Positions 27,769 through 36,777 of a DNA stretch of 64,000 bases are shown here, piece by piece. The DNA lies in contig NZ_CP073714.1 of assembly GCF_023101145.1 (NCBI RefSeq), positions 3,348,001 to 3,412,000 of the forward strand, given 5' to 3'. The stretch comes from Paenibacillus pabuli (lineage in GTDB: Bacteria > Bacillota > Bacilli > Paenibacillales > Paenibacillaceae). The notes below the pieces were generated by a model. The model made no database searches and was not told the origin of the DNA. It worked only from the letters and a program-made list of their open reading frames with translations. Made by a program: the position numbers and the translations under genes. Each line of letters begins with the position of its first letter. Position 1 is the stretch's first letter.

Positions 27769-27808
27769 AAAAAGATGTGTCTGTCTAATCCAGATGCATC
27801 TTTTTTTT
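27769..27808 (+). terminator. Intrinsic terminator after the GT2 gene
   Basis: AAAAAGATGTGTCTG pairs with CAGATGCATCTTTTT (one mismatch), then a run of eight T. Confidence 0.8.
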
Positions 27809-27827
27809 AATATATCAAAAAAAAGTA

Positions 27828-27856
27828 TTGCATATCTGTTTAGTCGGAATTATATT
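27828..27856 (+). promoter_or_regulatory. Sigma-A promoter of the GntR-peptidase operon
   Basis: TTGCAT (27828-27833), exactly 17 nt, TATATT (27851-27856), just upstream of a palindrome and the GntR start. Confidence 0.65.
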
Positions 27857-27880
27857 AATGGTATAAGGTCTAGACCATTT
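27857..27880. promoter_or_regulatory. Candidate GntR (FadR-type) operator
   Basis: GGTCTAGACC at 27867-27876 is a perfect 10-bp palindrome immediately after the -10 box, within a longer AATGGT...ACCATT context. GGTCnnGACC is the core seen in FadR-type operators, so the adjacent GntR/FCD protein probably represses its own operon here. Confidence 0.55.
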
Positions 27881-27898
27881 ACAGATCGGAGTGTTTAC

Positions 27899-28648
27899 AT
27901 GTCCAGTACGTTTTCATTTCGTTTTGAAAAAGTATCTACCAAGAAGGTCAGTGAATTTATTAGGGAACAGCTGGAGGAAGCCATCATACTCAAGGAACTA
28001 ATGAGTGAAGAACAGCTTCCTTCTGAGCGAGAGCTGGCCGAGATTTTCAATGCAAGTCGCATTACGGTACGTGAGGCGCTATCTACGCTGGAAGACAAGG
28101 GTCTGATTGAGAAGCGAGTGGGGGCCAAAGGGGGAACTTTTGTTTTACCTCTGACCGCCAATTCTCATAAACGTACAAGAGAAGAAATTAAACGGGATTG
28201 GGAACAAATGCTGAAAGTGTTTGAGTATCGGACCATTATTGAACCGGAAGCGGCTTTTCTGGCTGCTGAGCGGATTACCGCAGGCGAGCTGGAGCTGTTG
28301 GAAGCCTACATGGCGCAAAGTATTGAACCCCATTGTACAAGGGAGTGGTTCCGGGCTCTGGATGTGAAATTTCACTTGGCCATTGCTAAGTCATCCGGGA
28401 ATCCATACTGCGAGGCGGCTGTTAGACAGATCAGGACAAAAATCAATCCGGCATTGGACCTGATGCCATATGATGACCGAATCCGCTCCGTCAATCATGG
28501 TATACATATGGAGATTCTTGAAGCGCTGAAAGCACGTGACAGTATTAAATCCCGGGAGACCATGAAAAGGCACATTGAGTTCTCGGCGGATGCGATCTAC
28601 GCGCGACTGGTATCAGAATCGAATGACAAAGAAGGGAATGAGAGCTAA
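27899..28648 (+). CDS. GntR family regulator, FadR/FCD type
   Basis: 249 residues from ATG 27899; the frame is open further upstream, but that part covers the promoter and operator. N-terminal winged helix (LPSERELAEIFNASRITVREALSTLEDKGLIEKR), C-terminal all-helical FCD ligand domain with the metal-binding acidic and His residues (FEYRTIIEPEAA, DVKFHLAIAKSSGN, NHGIHMEILEALKARD). Its stop overlaps the start of the M20 gene by 1 nt (TAATG), and it is first in the peptide/acyl-amino-acid operon. Likely an autorepressor that senses a small carboxylate released by the operon's enzymes. Confidence 0.92.
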   Translation: MSSTFSFRFEKVSTKKVSEFIREQLEEAIILKELMSEEQLPSERELAEIFNASRITVREALSTLEDKGLIEKRVGAKGGTFVLPLTANSHKRTREEIKRDWEQMLKVFEYRTIIEPEAAFLAAERITAGELELLEAYMAQSIEPHCTREWFRALDVKFHLAIAKSSGNPYCEAAVRQIRTKINPALDLMPYDDRIRSVNHGIHMEILEALKARDSIKSRETMKRHIEFSADAIYARLVSESNDKEGNES

Positions 28649-29859
28649 TGGACCAATCACAACTATTTCAACTTGCACAAGCATTGCAGCCAAAACTCAT
28701 TGCCTGGCGGAGAGATTTTCATCGCCATCCGGAGATCGGCTATGAGGAATTCAGAACGTCAGAGATTGTAGCCAAGCACTTGGAAAGCCTGGGTCTTGAA
28801 GTGACGCGTAATGTGGGAAAAACCGGAGTCGTCGGCTTACTGAGGGGAGAAACAAAGGGCCCCACGTTTGCACTTCGGGCAGATATGGACGCATTGCCTA
28901 TACAAGATCAGAAGTCGGCTGAGTACAGTTCCCAGGTCGAAGGCAAGGCGCATCTGTGCGGTCATGATGCACATACAACCATTCTGATGGGAGCGGCTGA
29001 GCTGCTTACGAGCCTCGGTCGGCCAAAATCGGGCAATATCAAATTTGTGTTCCAGCCTGCGGAGGAAGGATTGGCAGGTGCGCGTGCGATGATTCAGGAT
29101 GGTGTATTGGAAAATCCGAAAGTGGATGCCATTGCAGGATTACATATGACTCCGGGACAGGATACGGGGACCGTTGGAGTAAGTAAAGGTGTGGCGTTTG
29201 CGTCGGCCGATCGTTTGGTGATTCGCATACTTGGCAAGGGTGGACATGCTGCCAGGCCGCATGAAGGTATCGATGCCATTGCGGTATCTGCTCAGGTCAT
29301 TACAGCACTACAAAATCTGGCTAGTCGTATGGTAGACCCGCTGGAGCCTGTTGTCGTTACAATCGGTAAAATAACCGGGGGCTACATGGGTACAGCCATT
29401 GCACCGGAGGTTGAGATGATCGGTACGGTTCGAACACTCTCTCCAGCCATTCGTGAACGCATGCCGGCGTTGATTGAACAAGTCGTAAGTGGTGTGTGCA
29501 GTTCGTTCGGGGCAGGTCACGAAGTCATCTATGGCGATGGCTACCCGGTTGTGGTTAACGATCTGGGTATGGTGGATTTGCTTACGGAAACTGTTGACGG
29601 CCTCGATTGGACGAAGGGTTGGAGCAGCATTCCACCTTCCACGGGCGGCGAGGATTTTGCGTTCTACTGTGAACAGATTCCGGGTGTTTTCTTCCGACTA
29701 GGTTCAGGTAACGAGGAAGAGCGAACCCGTTATCCGCTTCACCATCCGATGTTCGATCTGGATGAGACGGTGATGCCTTATGGTGTGGGCATGCTGTCCG
29801 CCGTAGCGCTTGAATATTTGGCAAGACACACAACTTCTGAGGGGGAGCATGGAAAATGA
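28648..29859 (+). CDS. M20 family amidohydrolase (N-acyl amino acid / peptide type)
   Basis: 403 residues. M20D-type metal-dependent amidohydrolase: WRRDFHRHPEIGYEEFRTSE at the N-terminus, LRADMDALPIQD, LCGHDAHTTILMG with the metal His, FQPAEEGLAGAR with the catalytic Glu, and a lid domain in the middle. The C-terminal metal His lies in YPLHHPMFD. Members cleave N-acyl amino acids, hippurate-like amides or dipeptides. The start overlaps the GntR stop by 1 nt and the end overlaps the binding protein gene by 4 nt, so the operon is tightly coupled. No signal peptide; it acts on imported substrate. Confidence 0.92.
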   Translation: MDQSQLFQLAQALQPKLIAWRRDFHRHPEIGYEEFRTSEIVAKHLESLGLEVTRNVGKTGVVGLLRGETKGPTFALRADMDALPIQDQKSAEYSSQVEGKAHLCGHDAHTTILMGAAELLTSLGRPKSGNIKFVFQPAEEGLAGARAMIQDGVLENPKVDAIAGLHMTPGQDTGTVGVSKGVAFASADRLVIRILGKGGHAARPHEGIDAIAVSAQVITALQNLASRMVDPLEPVVVTIGKITGGYMGTAIAPEVEMIGTVRTLSPAIRERMPALIEQVVSGVCSSFGAGHEVIYGDGYPVVVNDLGMVDLLTETVDGLDWTKGWSSIPPSTGGEDFAFYCEQIPGVFFRLGSGNEEERTRYPLHHPMFDLDETVMPYGVGMLSAVALEYLARHTTSEGEHGK

Positions 29860-31421
29860 GAAAAAGACAATGGACAGGTATGTGGATTACCTTATTGGCT
29901 GTAGTATTAGTGCTTAGCGCTTGCGGTGGTAAGAGTGCTGGTACGAACAACGATTCGGCATCAAGTGAATCAGGAAGCGGAACATCTGCGAGCACTACGC
30001 TTACGATCGCAGCTGCTACGGATATTGAGAGCTTTGACCCGCACAACAACAACAATACATCCAGTGAAGCGGTGCTGGTCAACGTATTTGATTATCTGAT
30101 CAAAAATGACAGTGAACAGAAGAAGGTTCCAGGTCTCGCGACTTCATGGGAGCAAGTGAATGACACAACCTGGCGCTTCAAGCTGCGTGAAGGCGTGACC
30201 TTCCATAATGGTGATCCATTCACTTCTGCCGATGTGAAGTATACGCTGGAGCGTGTAGCCAAAGACAATACATTGAAACAAAACAGTTACTTCAAAAACA
30301 TCGTTGAAGTCAAAGCCGTCGATGAATATACGGTAGATATTATTACAGACGGACCGGACCCGCTGCTGCTTAATCGTCTGTCCAAAATGGGAGCCGGCAT
30401 CTTGCCGGCAAAATATATTGAGGATAATGGTTTTGATTCTTTCCTCAAACAACCTGTTGGTACAGGTCCTTACAAATTCAGCAAATGGGCCAAAGATGAT
30501 CGCGTTGAACTTGTGAAAAATGAAAACTATTTCGATGGTGAACCGAAATGGGATGAGGTTGTATTCCGCGTCATCCCCGAAGCTTCCACACGGGTATCTG
30601 AATTGCTGGCAGGTGGTGTTGATATCGCGGCCTCCATTCCGTCGACAGATATTGCCCGCATTGAAGGCGAGGCAGACAAGAAGATTGTCAAAGCGCCAAT
30701 TCAGCGCGTACTTCAGTTAATTTTCCGTCAAACAGAGGGCAGCGTCACAGCTGATCCCAAGGTTCGGGAGGCTATTGATCTGGCGATTGACAAGCAGGGT
30801 ATTGTAGACAGCATTGCCGGAGGTGCAGGGATCGTGACTCGCACATCCGTAACACCAGGCAACTTCGGGGCAGATCCTTCGTTGTACAAAACATCGCTTT
30901 ATGATCAGGAGAAGGCGAAACAGCTGCTGCAGGAAGCGGGTTATGCGGAAGGTGAAGCAGAGATGACCATCTCGGTATCCTCCCAATACAAGGAGCCTGC
31001 TGAAGTTGTGGCAGCGATGCTGGAGCAGGTAGGTTTCAAAATCAATCTGGATGTGCTTGAGCCAAGTGCGTTCAGTGAACGTTACAGTTCCAAATCATTC
31101 AAGGAAATCTTCATGATCGGAATCGGGAACTCCCTCTTTGATGCTTCCAATAACTACAATCGTTACATGTTGGAAGAGGCCAAAGGAGAGTCGGATTATA
31201 ACAATCCGGAAGTGGAGAAATTGCTCCAGTCTGCGCTGGTTAACATGGATCCGGCTTCAAGAGAGAAAGAGTATCAGCAAGTACAGCAAATTTTTGCTGA
31301 AGATCGTCCGGCTGTGTACTTGTACCAGATGGAAGGAGTATATGGCACCGATAACCGTGTGAACTTCGAGCCTCGCAGTGACGAGATGTTCTACGCCGAC
31401 GAAATTACACCTGCACAGTAA
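29856..31421 (+). CDS. Peptide-type ABC binding lipoprotein (DppA/OppA/GsiB family)
   Basis: 521 residues. Lipoprotein signal with lipobox LSAC near residue 22, then a Ser/Thr-rich linker. Family 5 solute-binding features: DIESFDPHNNNNTSSEAVL near the mature N-terminus, LREGVTFHNGDPFTSADVKYTLER, GTGPYKFSKW, and REAIDLAIDKQGIV. It binds peptides, glutathione-like or other small acylated compounds. It overlaps the M20 gene by 4 nt (ATGA) and is separated from the permeases by a terminator-like hairpin at 31461-31500, a layout that usually gives more binding protein than permease. Confidence 0.93.
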   Translation: MRKRQWTGMWITLLAVVLVLSACGGKSAGTNNDSASSESGSGTSASTTLTIAAATDIESFDPHNNNNTSSEAVLVNVFDYLIKNDSEQKKVPGLATSWEQVNDTTWRFKLREGVTFHNGDPFTSADVKYTLERVAKDNTLKQNSYFKNIVEVKAVDEYTVDIITDGPDPLLLNRLSKMGAGILPAKYIEDNGFDSFLKQPVGTGPYKFSKWAKDDRVELVKNENYFDGEPKWDEVVFRVIPEASTRVSELLAGGVDIAASIPSTDIARIEGEADKKIVKAPIQRVLQLIFRQTEGSVTADPKVREAIDLAIDKQGIVDSIAGGAGIVTRTSVTPGNFGADPSLYKTSLYDQEKAKQLLQEAGYAEGEAEMTISVSSQYKEPAEVVAAMLEQVGFKINLDVLEPSAFSERYSSKSFKEIFMIGIGNSLFDASNNYNRYMLEEAKGESDYNNPEVEKLLQSALVNMDPASREKEYQQVQQIFAEDRPAVYLYQMEGVYGTDNRVNFEPRSDEMFYADEITPAQ

Positions 31422-31460
31422 CATCAGGACGTAACAACCTGTTATGACAAGGATAAGCCG

Positions 31461-31500
31461 AGAACGGCAGGGACTGTACCACGTTCCTGCCGTTCTTTTT
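31461..31500 (+). terminator. Partial terminator inside the peptide operon
   Basis: Perfect 11-bp stem (AGAACGGCAGG with CCTGCCGTTCT), 14-nt loop and TTTTT, lying between the binding protein and permease genes. Read-through would supply the permeases at a lower level. Confidence 0.8.
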
Positions 31501-31520
31501 AAAAGGGAGGTGGACAGAGA

Positions 31521-32438
31521 ATGGGCAAATATGTACTTAGGTCACTACTGCAGGTTATACCGGTTCTGTTCATTGTTTCATTAATCGTATTTATATTGGT
31601 TCGTGTGACGGGTGATCCGGTTGCTCTGATGCTGCCTGAAACAGCTACCGCGGAAGACCGCGTTGTATTAACGCAGGCACTTGGACTGGACCAGCCGTTA
31701 TTTACACAGTACATGAAGTTCCTTGGCAGCGCTTTGCAGGGAGACTTCGGTCAATCTTTCCGTTACGGAGAACCAGCATTACAGCTCGTATTGGAACGAT
31801 TGCCCGCCAGCTTTGAACTGGCTGTTGCAGCGATGTTTTTTGCCATTGTCATGGCTGTGCCGCTTGGAGTTGCTTCAGCAGTCAAACGTAATACGTTTAC
31901 CGATCTGATCATCTCCGGGATATCGGTTATTGGTAAAGCGATGCCGAACTTTTGGATGGGCATTATGCTCATTTTGTTATTTTCAGTCATGTGGGGAGTT
32001 TTGCCCGTATCCGGCCGCGGCGGCGTATCACATTTGATATTGCCTGCCTTTACTCTTGGTGTCGGACTGGCCGCGCAGATGACGCGTCTGATTCGTTCCA
32101 GCATGCTGGAAATTCTGAGTCAGGATTATATCCGCACAGCACGGAGCAAAGGGCTTGGCCGGATGGTCGTGATTGGCAAACACGCGTTTCGCAACGGTTT
32201 GATTCCGGTTGTGACGATTATGAGTTTGCAGTTTACAAGCTTGATTGGCGGAACATTGATTACAGAGACCGTATTTTCCTGGCCCGGGCTGGGTCAGCTG
32301 CTGGTTGTTGCTGTCAATACCCACGATATGGCGATTGTTCAAGCTGCTGTTTTTGTCATTGCGTTTATCGTAGTTGTAACGAATATATTGACGGATGTGG
32401 CCTACCGGCTGCTTGATCCACGCATTAAATACGATTAG
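31521..32438 (+). CDS. Peptide-type ABC permease, DppB family
   Basis: 305 residues with AAAGGGAGG upstream. Classic DppB features: a single N-terminal helix (RSLLQVIPVLFIVSLIVFILVRVTGDPV), an extracellular stretch containing LGLDQPLFTQYMKF, then five helices, and the ATPase-contact motif DYIRTARSKGLG near residue 205. The C-terminus (DVAYRLLDPRIKYD) is also typical. Partner of the DppC-type permease 15 nt downstream. No DppD/DppF ATPase is encoded in this operon, so ATPase subunits must come from elsewhere on the chromosome. Confidence 0.93.
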   Translation: MGKYVLRSLLQVIPVLFIVSLIVFILVRVTGDPVALMLPETATAEDRVVLTQALGLDQPLFTQYMKFLGSALQGDFGQSFRYGEPALQLVLERLPASFELAVAAMFFAIVMAVPLGVASAVKRNTFTDLIISGISVIGKAMPNFWMGIMLILLFSVMWGVLPVSGRGGVSHLILPAFTLGVGLAAQMTRLIRSSMLEILSQDYIRTARSKGLGRMVVIGKHAFRNGLIPVVTIMSLQFTSLIGGTLITETVFSWPGLGQLLVVAVNTHDMAIVQAAVFVIAFIVVVTNILTDVAYRLLDPRIKYD

Positions 32439-32453
32439 AAGGAGGTGCAATCG

Positions 32454-33383
32454 ATGACAGGCAGCAATGAAATGCCAATGCCGGGTGCAGAACAGGGCCA
32501 TAAGAATGTACGTACACCAACAGGACTTTGCTATATCTGGAGACAACTCATCGTCAGTAAGACCGGAATATTTGGCGCTGTGCTCGTTCTGTTGGTTGTG
32601 TTAATCGCTATATGTGCACCTCTGTTAACAAGTCATGATCCCGGTGCAGTGAATCCCCTCAATCGTCTTAAACCGCCGGCTTGGCTTGATGGGGGAACAG
32701 CTGAATACTGGCTGGGTACGGATAATCTGGGCAGGGACATGTGGAGCCGAATTGTATATGGGGCACGGGTTTCATTAATCGTAGGTATGGGTGCAGTCAT
32801 CGTATCCGGGATACTGGGTGCGATTCTTGGTCTCTTGTCCGGATTCTATGGGAAATGGCTGGATGCCGTTATTATGCGTGTGGGTGATGCATTCATGGCC
32901 ATCCCTACCATTTTATTTATGCTCGTTGTGATGGCTATTGTGGGTCCGGGCATTACGACGCTGATTTTGGTTATCGGTGTGACGAACTGGGTGCCTTTCA
33001 CCCGCGTAGTTCGCAGTGAAGTATTGAGTATCAAGGAACGGGACTTTGTTCACGCTGCCAGATCGATCGGTGCCAAGAATGGAAGATTAATTCTGAAACA
33101 TATACTGCCCAATATTTTATCCTCTTTTATCGTGATCTGTGGGATGAATGTGGGGACCACGATCATTATGGAAGCTTCGCTCAGTTTCCTGGGCCTTGGC
33201 ATTAAGCCGCCTGACATTTCGTGGGGAGGCATGCTCAGTGATGGAAGACAATATGTGGCTACAAGCTGGTGGGTGGCAACTTTCCCCGGACTGGCAATTA
33301 CCCTGACGGTTCTCGGTGTCATTTTCCTGGGCGATTGGCTGCGCGATGTGCTTGATCCACGTACGGATACGAACAAAAAATAA
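32454..33383 (+). CDS. Peptide-type ABC permease, DppC family
   Basis: 309 residues from ATG 32454; an in-frame GTG at 32445 sits inside the AAGGAGGTG site and was rejected. DppC features: helix near residues 38-58, LGTDNLGRDMWSRIVYGARVSL, the cytoplasmic motif DFVHAARSIGAKNGRLILKHILPN, and LGLGIKPPDISWGGML near the end with GDWLRDVLDPR. It pairs with the DppB-type permease and the lipoprotein to import peptides or related compounds for the M20 and S9 enzymes of the same operon. Confidence 0.93.
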   Translation: MTGSNEMPMPGAEQGHKNVRTPTGLCYIWRQLIVSKTGIFGAVLVLLVVLIAICAPLLTSHDPGAVNPLNRLKPPAWLDGGTAEYWLGTDNLGRDMWSRIVYGARVSLIVGMGAVIVSGILGAILGLLSGFYGKWLDAVIMRVGDAFMAIPTILFMLVVMAIVGPGITTLILVIGVTNWVPFTRVVRSEVLSIKERDFVHAARSIGAKNGRLILKHILPNILSSFIVICGMNVGTTIIMEASLSFLGLGIKPPDISWGGMLSDGRQYVATSWWVATFPGLAITLTVLGVIFLGDWLRDVLDPRTDTNKK

Positions 33384-33393
33384 AGGAACGTAG

Positions 33394-35460
33394 ATGGGAG
33401 CCATGGACATGAATAAAAGACCGATTTTGCCGGAGGACTTAGTTCATTACCGCTGGGTCAGCCAGCCTGTTGTCAATCAAGATGGTCAGGTGGCTTACGT
33501 TGAACAAACAATTGATCAGCAGAAAAATGAATATATTACCCAAATTCGTGGCGTTTTACTTGATGGCAGTGAGGACAAGACGCTTACAGATGGAGTAAAG
33601 GATTCATCTCCTTCCTGGTCACCAGATGGAACACAGCTCGCTTTTTTACGATTGGAAAAAGGGGGGAAAGGGTTGTGGACCCTTTCGTCAGGTGATACAA
33701 AGGCTATAAATCGCATCTCGCCTGAACGTAAGCTTTTACAGTTTGTATGGTCCCCGGATGGGCAATATATTGCGTTTACCAGCAAAGTTGCAGAAGGCGA
33801 CGAAGAAGCGAAGACGGATGAAACGTCCAAGATGGGCAAAGCATTCAAGCCAGACGAATCACATGATGTAAATCTTCTGCGAGGCAAGGTATTTGAGCGC
33901 ACGACACCCAAGGCAGAGGGCTCCGGCTGGTGGGATGGTCTTTATAGCCATCTTTTTGTATATGAGATCGAAAGTGGGACCATCACACAGCTTACAACCG
34001 GACGATGGAATGTTACTGCTCCGGTATGGTCGCCAGACGCTCAGTCTATTTCTTTTGTTTCCAAGCAGGTACAGGATCAGGATCTGGATGCCGATCTGTT
34101 GTACTTTGCAGATATTTACACTGTGAAGTTGGATAATGGTGCGCTCAGTAAAATAACGGATTCCAGTCTGCAGGTGAGCCAGTTCGCCTATACACCTGAC
34201 GCGCAGCGACTGTTAGTGATTGCAAGCGACCGGGTGTATGGCAGCGGGAGTCACAACAGACTGTATAAAGTGTCCACCAGAGGCGGTACTCCCAAGCAGC
34301 TGGCACCTGAAGTAGATATGCAGCTGGGAAACGCCGCTCTTGGAGACATGAAATCGGCAAGCCCGTCGCCGTCACCCCTGGTTAACGACCTTTTTGGGCA
34401 ATGTACGGCATATGTGTTGGGTACGCAGGATGGAAATGTGGATGTGTATCAAATTAATGAGGATGGGCAGTGTCAATCCGTAACCGGAATCGGCGAGAAG
34501 GACGTGTATCAATATACGTTATCGCCCGATGGCAAGGCTATGGTTGTTAGTGCTTTAACCGCAGATCACCCCGGCGAGTTATACCGTGTGGATATCAACA
34601 GTGGAGAAATGTTCAGACTTACCCGGCGAAACGATGAATTTTTGGAAGGTCTGCAAGTCCATGTACCTGAACGTGTGGAGTTTACCTCATCGGACGGGTG
34701 GCCGATCCAAGGTTGGTTGTTGAAGCCGGTAATGCAGGAATCAACTACAAAAGTGCCGATGGTTTTACAGATTCATGGTGGCCCCCATGCCATGTATACA
34801 GGCATCTTCAGCCACGAAATGCAGACTCTTGCTGCACAGGGGTATGCGGTTCTATGGGTAAATCCCCGTGGAAGTATGGGATACGGACAGGAATTCGCCA
34901 GAGCTTGCCGAGGTGATTTTGCCGGGGGAGACTGCCGGGACCTGCTTGAGGCGGTGGATTATGCACTGGCAACATATGATTTTCTGGATGAAACACGTCT
35001 GGGCATAGGGGGTGGCAGTTATGGAGGTGTCATGACCAACTGGATCGTGGCTCATACCAATAGATTTAAGGCGGCAGTAACACAGCGCTGCATATCCAAT
35101 TGGTTGTCCCTGTATGGAACGAGTGATATTGGAATCTCCTATGTGGAGGGCGTAATTGGTGGCAATCCAACCGAAAATGCAGATATGTTATGGTCCCGTT
35201 CCCCCCTTGCTCATGCGCACAAGATTGAGACGCCACTTCTGATTATGCATGGTGAGCAAGATTATCGTACACCGATCGGACAGGCAGAGGAGTTATATAC
35301 CACGTTGAAACGATATGGCAAAACGACCAAACTGATTCGATATCCAGGCTCCAATCACACTTTGCTCAAAAGCGGAAAACCCTCGCTGCGCGTGGATAGC
35401 TTTGAACAGGTCAATGCCTGGTTTAATCAATACCTGAGAGATGGAGAAGATGGAGCATGA
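33394..35460 (+). CDS. S9 family peptidase (acylaminoacyl-peptidase / prolyl oligopeptidase type)
   Basis: 688 residues from ATG 33394 (AAAGGA upstream); ATG 33409 behind GGGAG is also possible. An N-terminal beta-propeller shows repeated SPDG blades (SWSPDGTQLAFLR, VWSPDGQYIAFTS, VWSPDAQSISFVS, TLSPDGKAMVVS). The C-terminal alpha/beta-hydrolase domain carries HGGPHAMY, the nucleophile Ser542 in GGGSYGG, Asp623 in HGEQDYRTP and His655 in GSNHTL. No signal peptide, so it trims imported oligopeptides or acylated peptides in the cytoplasm. It lies 11 nt after the permease and its stop overlaps the next gene by 4 nt. Confidence 0.93.
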   Translation: MGAMDMNKRPILPEDLVHYRWVSQPVVNQDGQVAYVEQTIDQQKNEYITQIRGVLLDGSEDKTLTDGVKDSSPSWSPDGTQLAFLRLEKGGKGLWTLSSGDTKAINRISPERKLLQFVWSPDGQYIAFTSKVAEGDEEAKTDETSKMGKAFKPDESHDVNLLRGKVFERTTPKAEGSGWWDGLYSHLFVYEIESGTITQLTTGRWNVTAPVWSPDAQSISFVSKQVQDQDLDADLLYFADIYTVKLDNGALSKITDSSLQVSQFAYTPDAQRLLVIASDRVYGSGSHNRLYKVSTRGGTPKQLAPEVDMQLGNAALGDMKSASPSPSPLVNDLFGQCTAYVLGTQDGNVDVYQINEDGQCQSVTGIGEKDVYQYTLSPDGKAMVVSALTADHPGELYRVDINSGEMFRLTRRNDEFLEGLQVHVPERVEFTSSDGWPIQGWLLKPVMQESTTKVPMVLQIHGGPHAMYTGIFSHEMQTLAAQGYAVLWVNPRGSMGYGQEFARACRGDFAGGDCRDLLEAVDYALATYDFLDETRLGIGGGSYGGVMTNWIVAHTNRFKAAVTQRCISNWLSLYGTSDIGISYVEGVIGGNPTENADMLWSRSPLAHAHKIETPLLIMHGEQDYRTPIGQAEELYTTLKRYGKTTKLIRYPGSNHTLLKSGKPSLRVDSFEQVNAWFNQYLRDGEDGA

Positions 35461-35927
35461 GCCGTGTTCCGTTATCCATTCCTGTAGCCATGTTAGTGGA
35501 AAATGTTCTGACGAGCGGTGAACCGGGTGAAGTGATTATCGATTGTTTGCAAAGAAGGGACTTCACTTCGCTGTTATCCAAGATCAAGGAACCAAGTATG
35601 GATCTGGGAGAGAGATTGGATACAGCAGCGGAAGTGGGAGACAACTGGGAAGAGGCCATACGAAGCGGTGTCTACGAGTTCAAATTTTTGCATATTAACG
35701 CCTTGAAAAGACTGCTTTATTTCCGGTTTGGCCTTAAGGCAGAACAGGATTTTATCCAGGAAGACCTGTCACTGAAAGAGGTATACTTAACCGTTAAGCA
35801 GATCAGTTTGCTTCAACTGTTGATTGGCAGACAGTGGATTGTGCAAGAAGAAGAGCAGGGTAAAGACCAAGCCAAAGCCAGTGACGCATCGTTACGAATC
35901 CCTGTCCACATCCGATTGAAGTATTAA
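35457..35927 (+). CDS. Unknown 156-residue protein, last gene of the peptide operon
   Basis: Starts on the ATGA overlap with the S9 gene, so it is translationally coupled. I do not recognise the family. It is mostly helical with mixed charge; hydrophobic patches (LKRLLYFRFGLKAEQDF, VYLTVKQISLLQLLIGRQW) are amphipathic, not membrane-spanning. No Cys or His motifs suggest a metal site. The C-terminus is basic and extended. Its position in a peptide-degradation operon suggests an accessory or regulatory part, but nothing in the sequence shows this. Confidence 0.75.
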   Translation: MSRVPLSIPVAMLVENVLTSGEPGEVIIDCLQRRDFTSLLSKIKEPSMDLGERLDTAAEVGDNWEEAIRSGVYEFKFLHINALKRLLYFRFGLKAEQDFIQEDLSLKEVYLTVKQISLLQLLIGRQWIVQEEEQGKDQAKASDASLRIPVHIRLKY

Positions 35928-35946
35928 AAAACAAATATATGGAACC

Positions 35947-35973
35947 AAAAGCCGCGATTTTCGCGGTTTTTTT
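35947..35973 (+). terminator. Intrinsic terminator after the peptide operon
   Basis: Stem CCGCGA/TCGCGG extended by A-T pairs, TTT loop, seven T. Confidence 0.8.
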
Positions 35974-36113
35974 ATGATAAGAGAGCTGTTTTCTTTGAAA
36001 TAAGGCCCTTGACTTTTGCAGGCGTTTAAGCAGGTACTTGACAGCCGTGTGGTATATTATAAAAAGTTGTTTAATGGTGAACATATGATATTTATCAAAA
36101 TGGGGTGTACGTG

Positions 36114-36719
36114 ATGTATCAATATAAGGATCAGGAATATGAAGGTGTACATTTTGAAGGACGTGATTTGCGGTATGGAGAACTGATAAGCTGTGTTTTC
36201 AAACAGTGTACCTTTATGAATGCTTCGATGGAAGAAATCGAGACAAGCAACTGCCGTTTTATCGAGTGTGACTTTAAAGGTGCTTCCATGAATGGTTCCA
36301 TTCACACAGATTCGGCTTTTGAAAACTGCCTATTTGGTGGCGCTAACCTTTTTGCATCCAAATTCACCTCCTGCAAGATGACGGGTTCGGACTTTGCCGG
36401 TGCGCAAATGGATGGTATTACACTAACTCAGGGTGATTGGTCTTATACGAATCTGAGACATACCCGTTTGGGCAAACAGGATTTGCGAGGCATTCGTTTC
36501 TTTGAAGCCGATTTTACAGATACAGATTTCACCAAAGCTGATTTGAGAGATTGTGATCTCACAAGAGCAGTTCTGAGCAGAGCGAAGCTGCAAGGGGCCG
36601 ATCTTAGGGGCGCCAACCTGGAAGGAATCGATTTGAAATCATTGAATATTAAAGGTGTACGTCTGGATCGCGAGCAAGCGGTTCTGTTTGTACGGTCATA
36701 TGGTGCAAAAATAGATTAA
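36114..36719 (+). CDS. Pentapeptide repeat protein, Qnr-like
   Basis: 201 residues from ATG 36114 (GTG 36105 and 36111 are in frame but less likely). Most of the chain is made of pentapeptide units A(D/N)LxX: CTFMNASMEE, CRFIECDFKGASMNG, ANLFASKFTSCKMTGSDFAGA, then TDTDFTKADLRDCDLTRAVLS and LQGADLRGANLEGIDL, which fold as a right-handed square beta-helix. The C-terminus (LNIKGVRLDREQAVLFVRSYG) matches in outline the tail of Qnr proteins, which mimic DNA and protect gyrase from quinolones. Gyrase protection here is an inference. Monocistronic with its own terminator. Confidence 0.85.
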   Translation: MYQYKDQEYEGVHFEGRDLRYGELISCVFKQCTFMNASMEEIETSNCRFIECDFKGASMNGSIHTDSAFENCLFGGANLFASKFTSCKMTGSDFAGAQMDGITLTQGDWSYTNLRHTRLGKQDLRGIRFFEADFTDTDFTKADLRDCDLTRAVLSRAKLQGADLRGANLEGIDLKSLNIKGVRLDREQAVLFVRSYGAKID

Positions 36720-36746
36720 CGCAAACATAACTTTATAAACAACAAG

Positions 36747-36777
36747 AAGCCGCCAGGAACAATAAGGAGGCTTTTTT
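36747..36777 (+). terminator. Intrinsic terminator after the pentapeptide gene
   Basis: AAGCCGCC pairs with GGAGGCTT (one mismatch) around an 11-nt loop, then TTTTTT. Confidence 0.75.
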
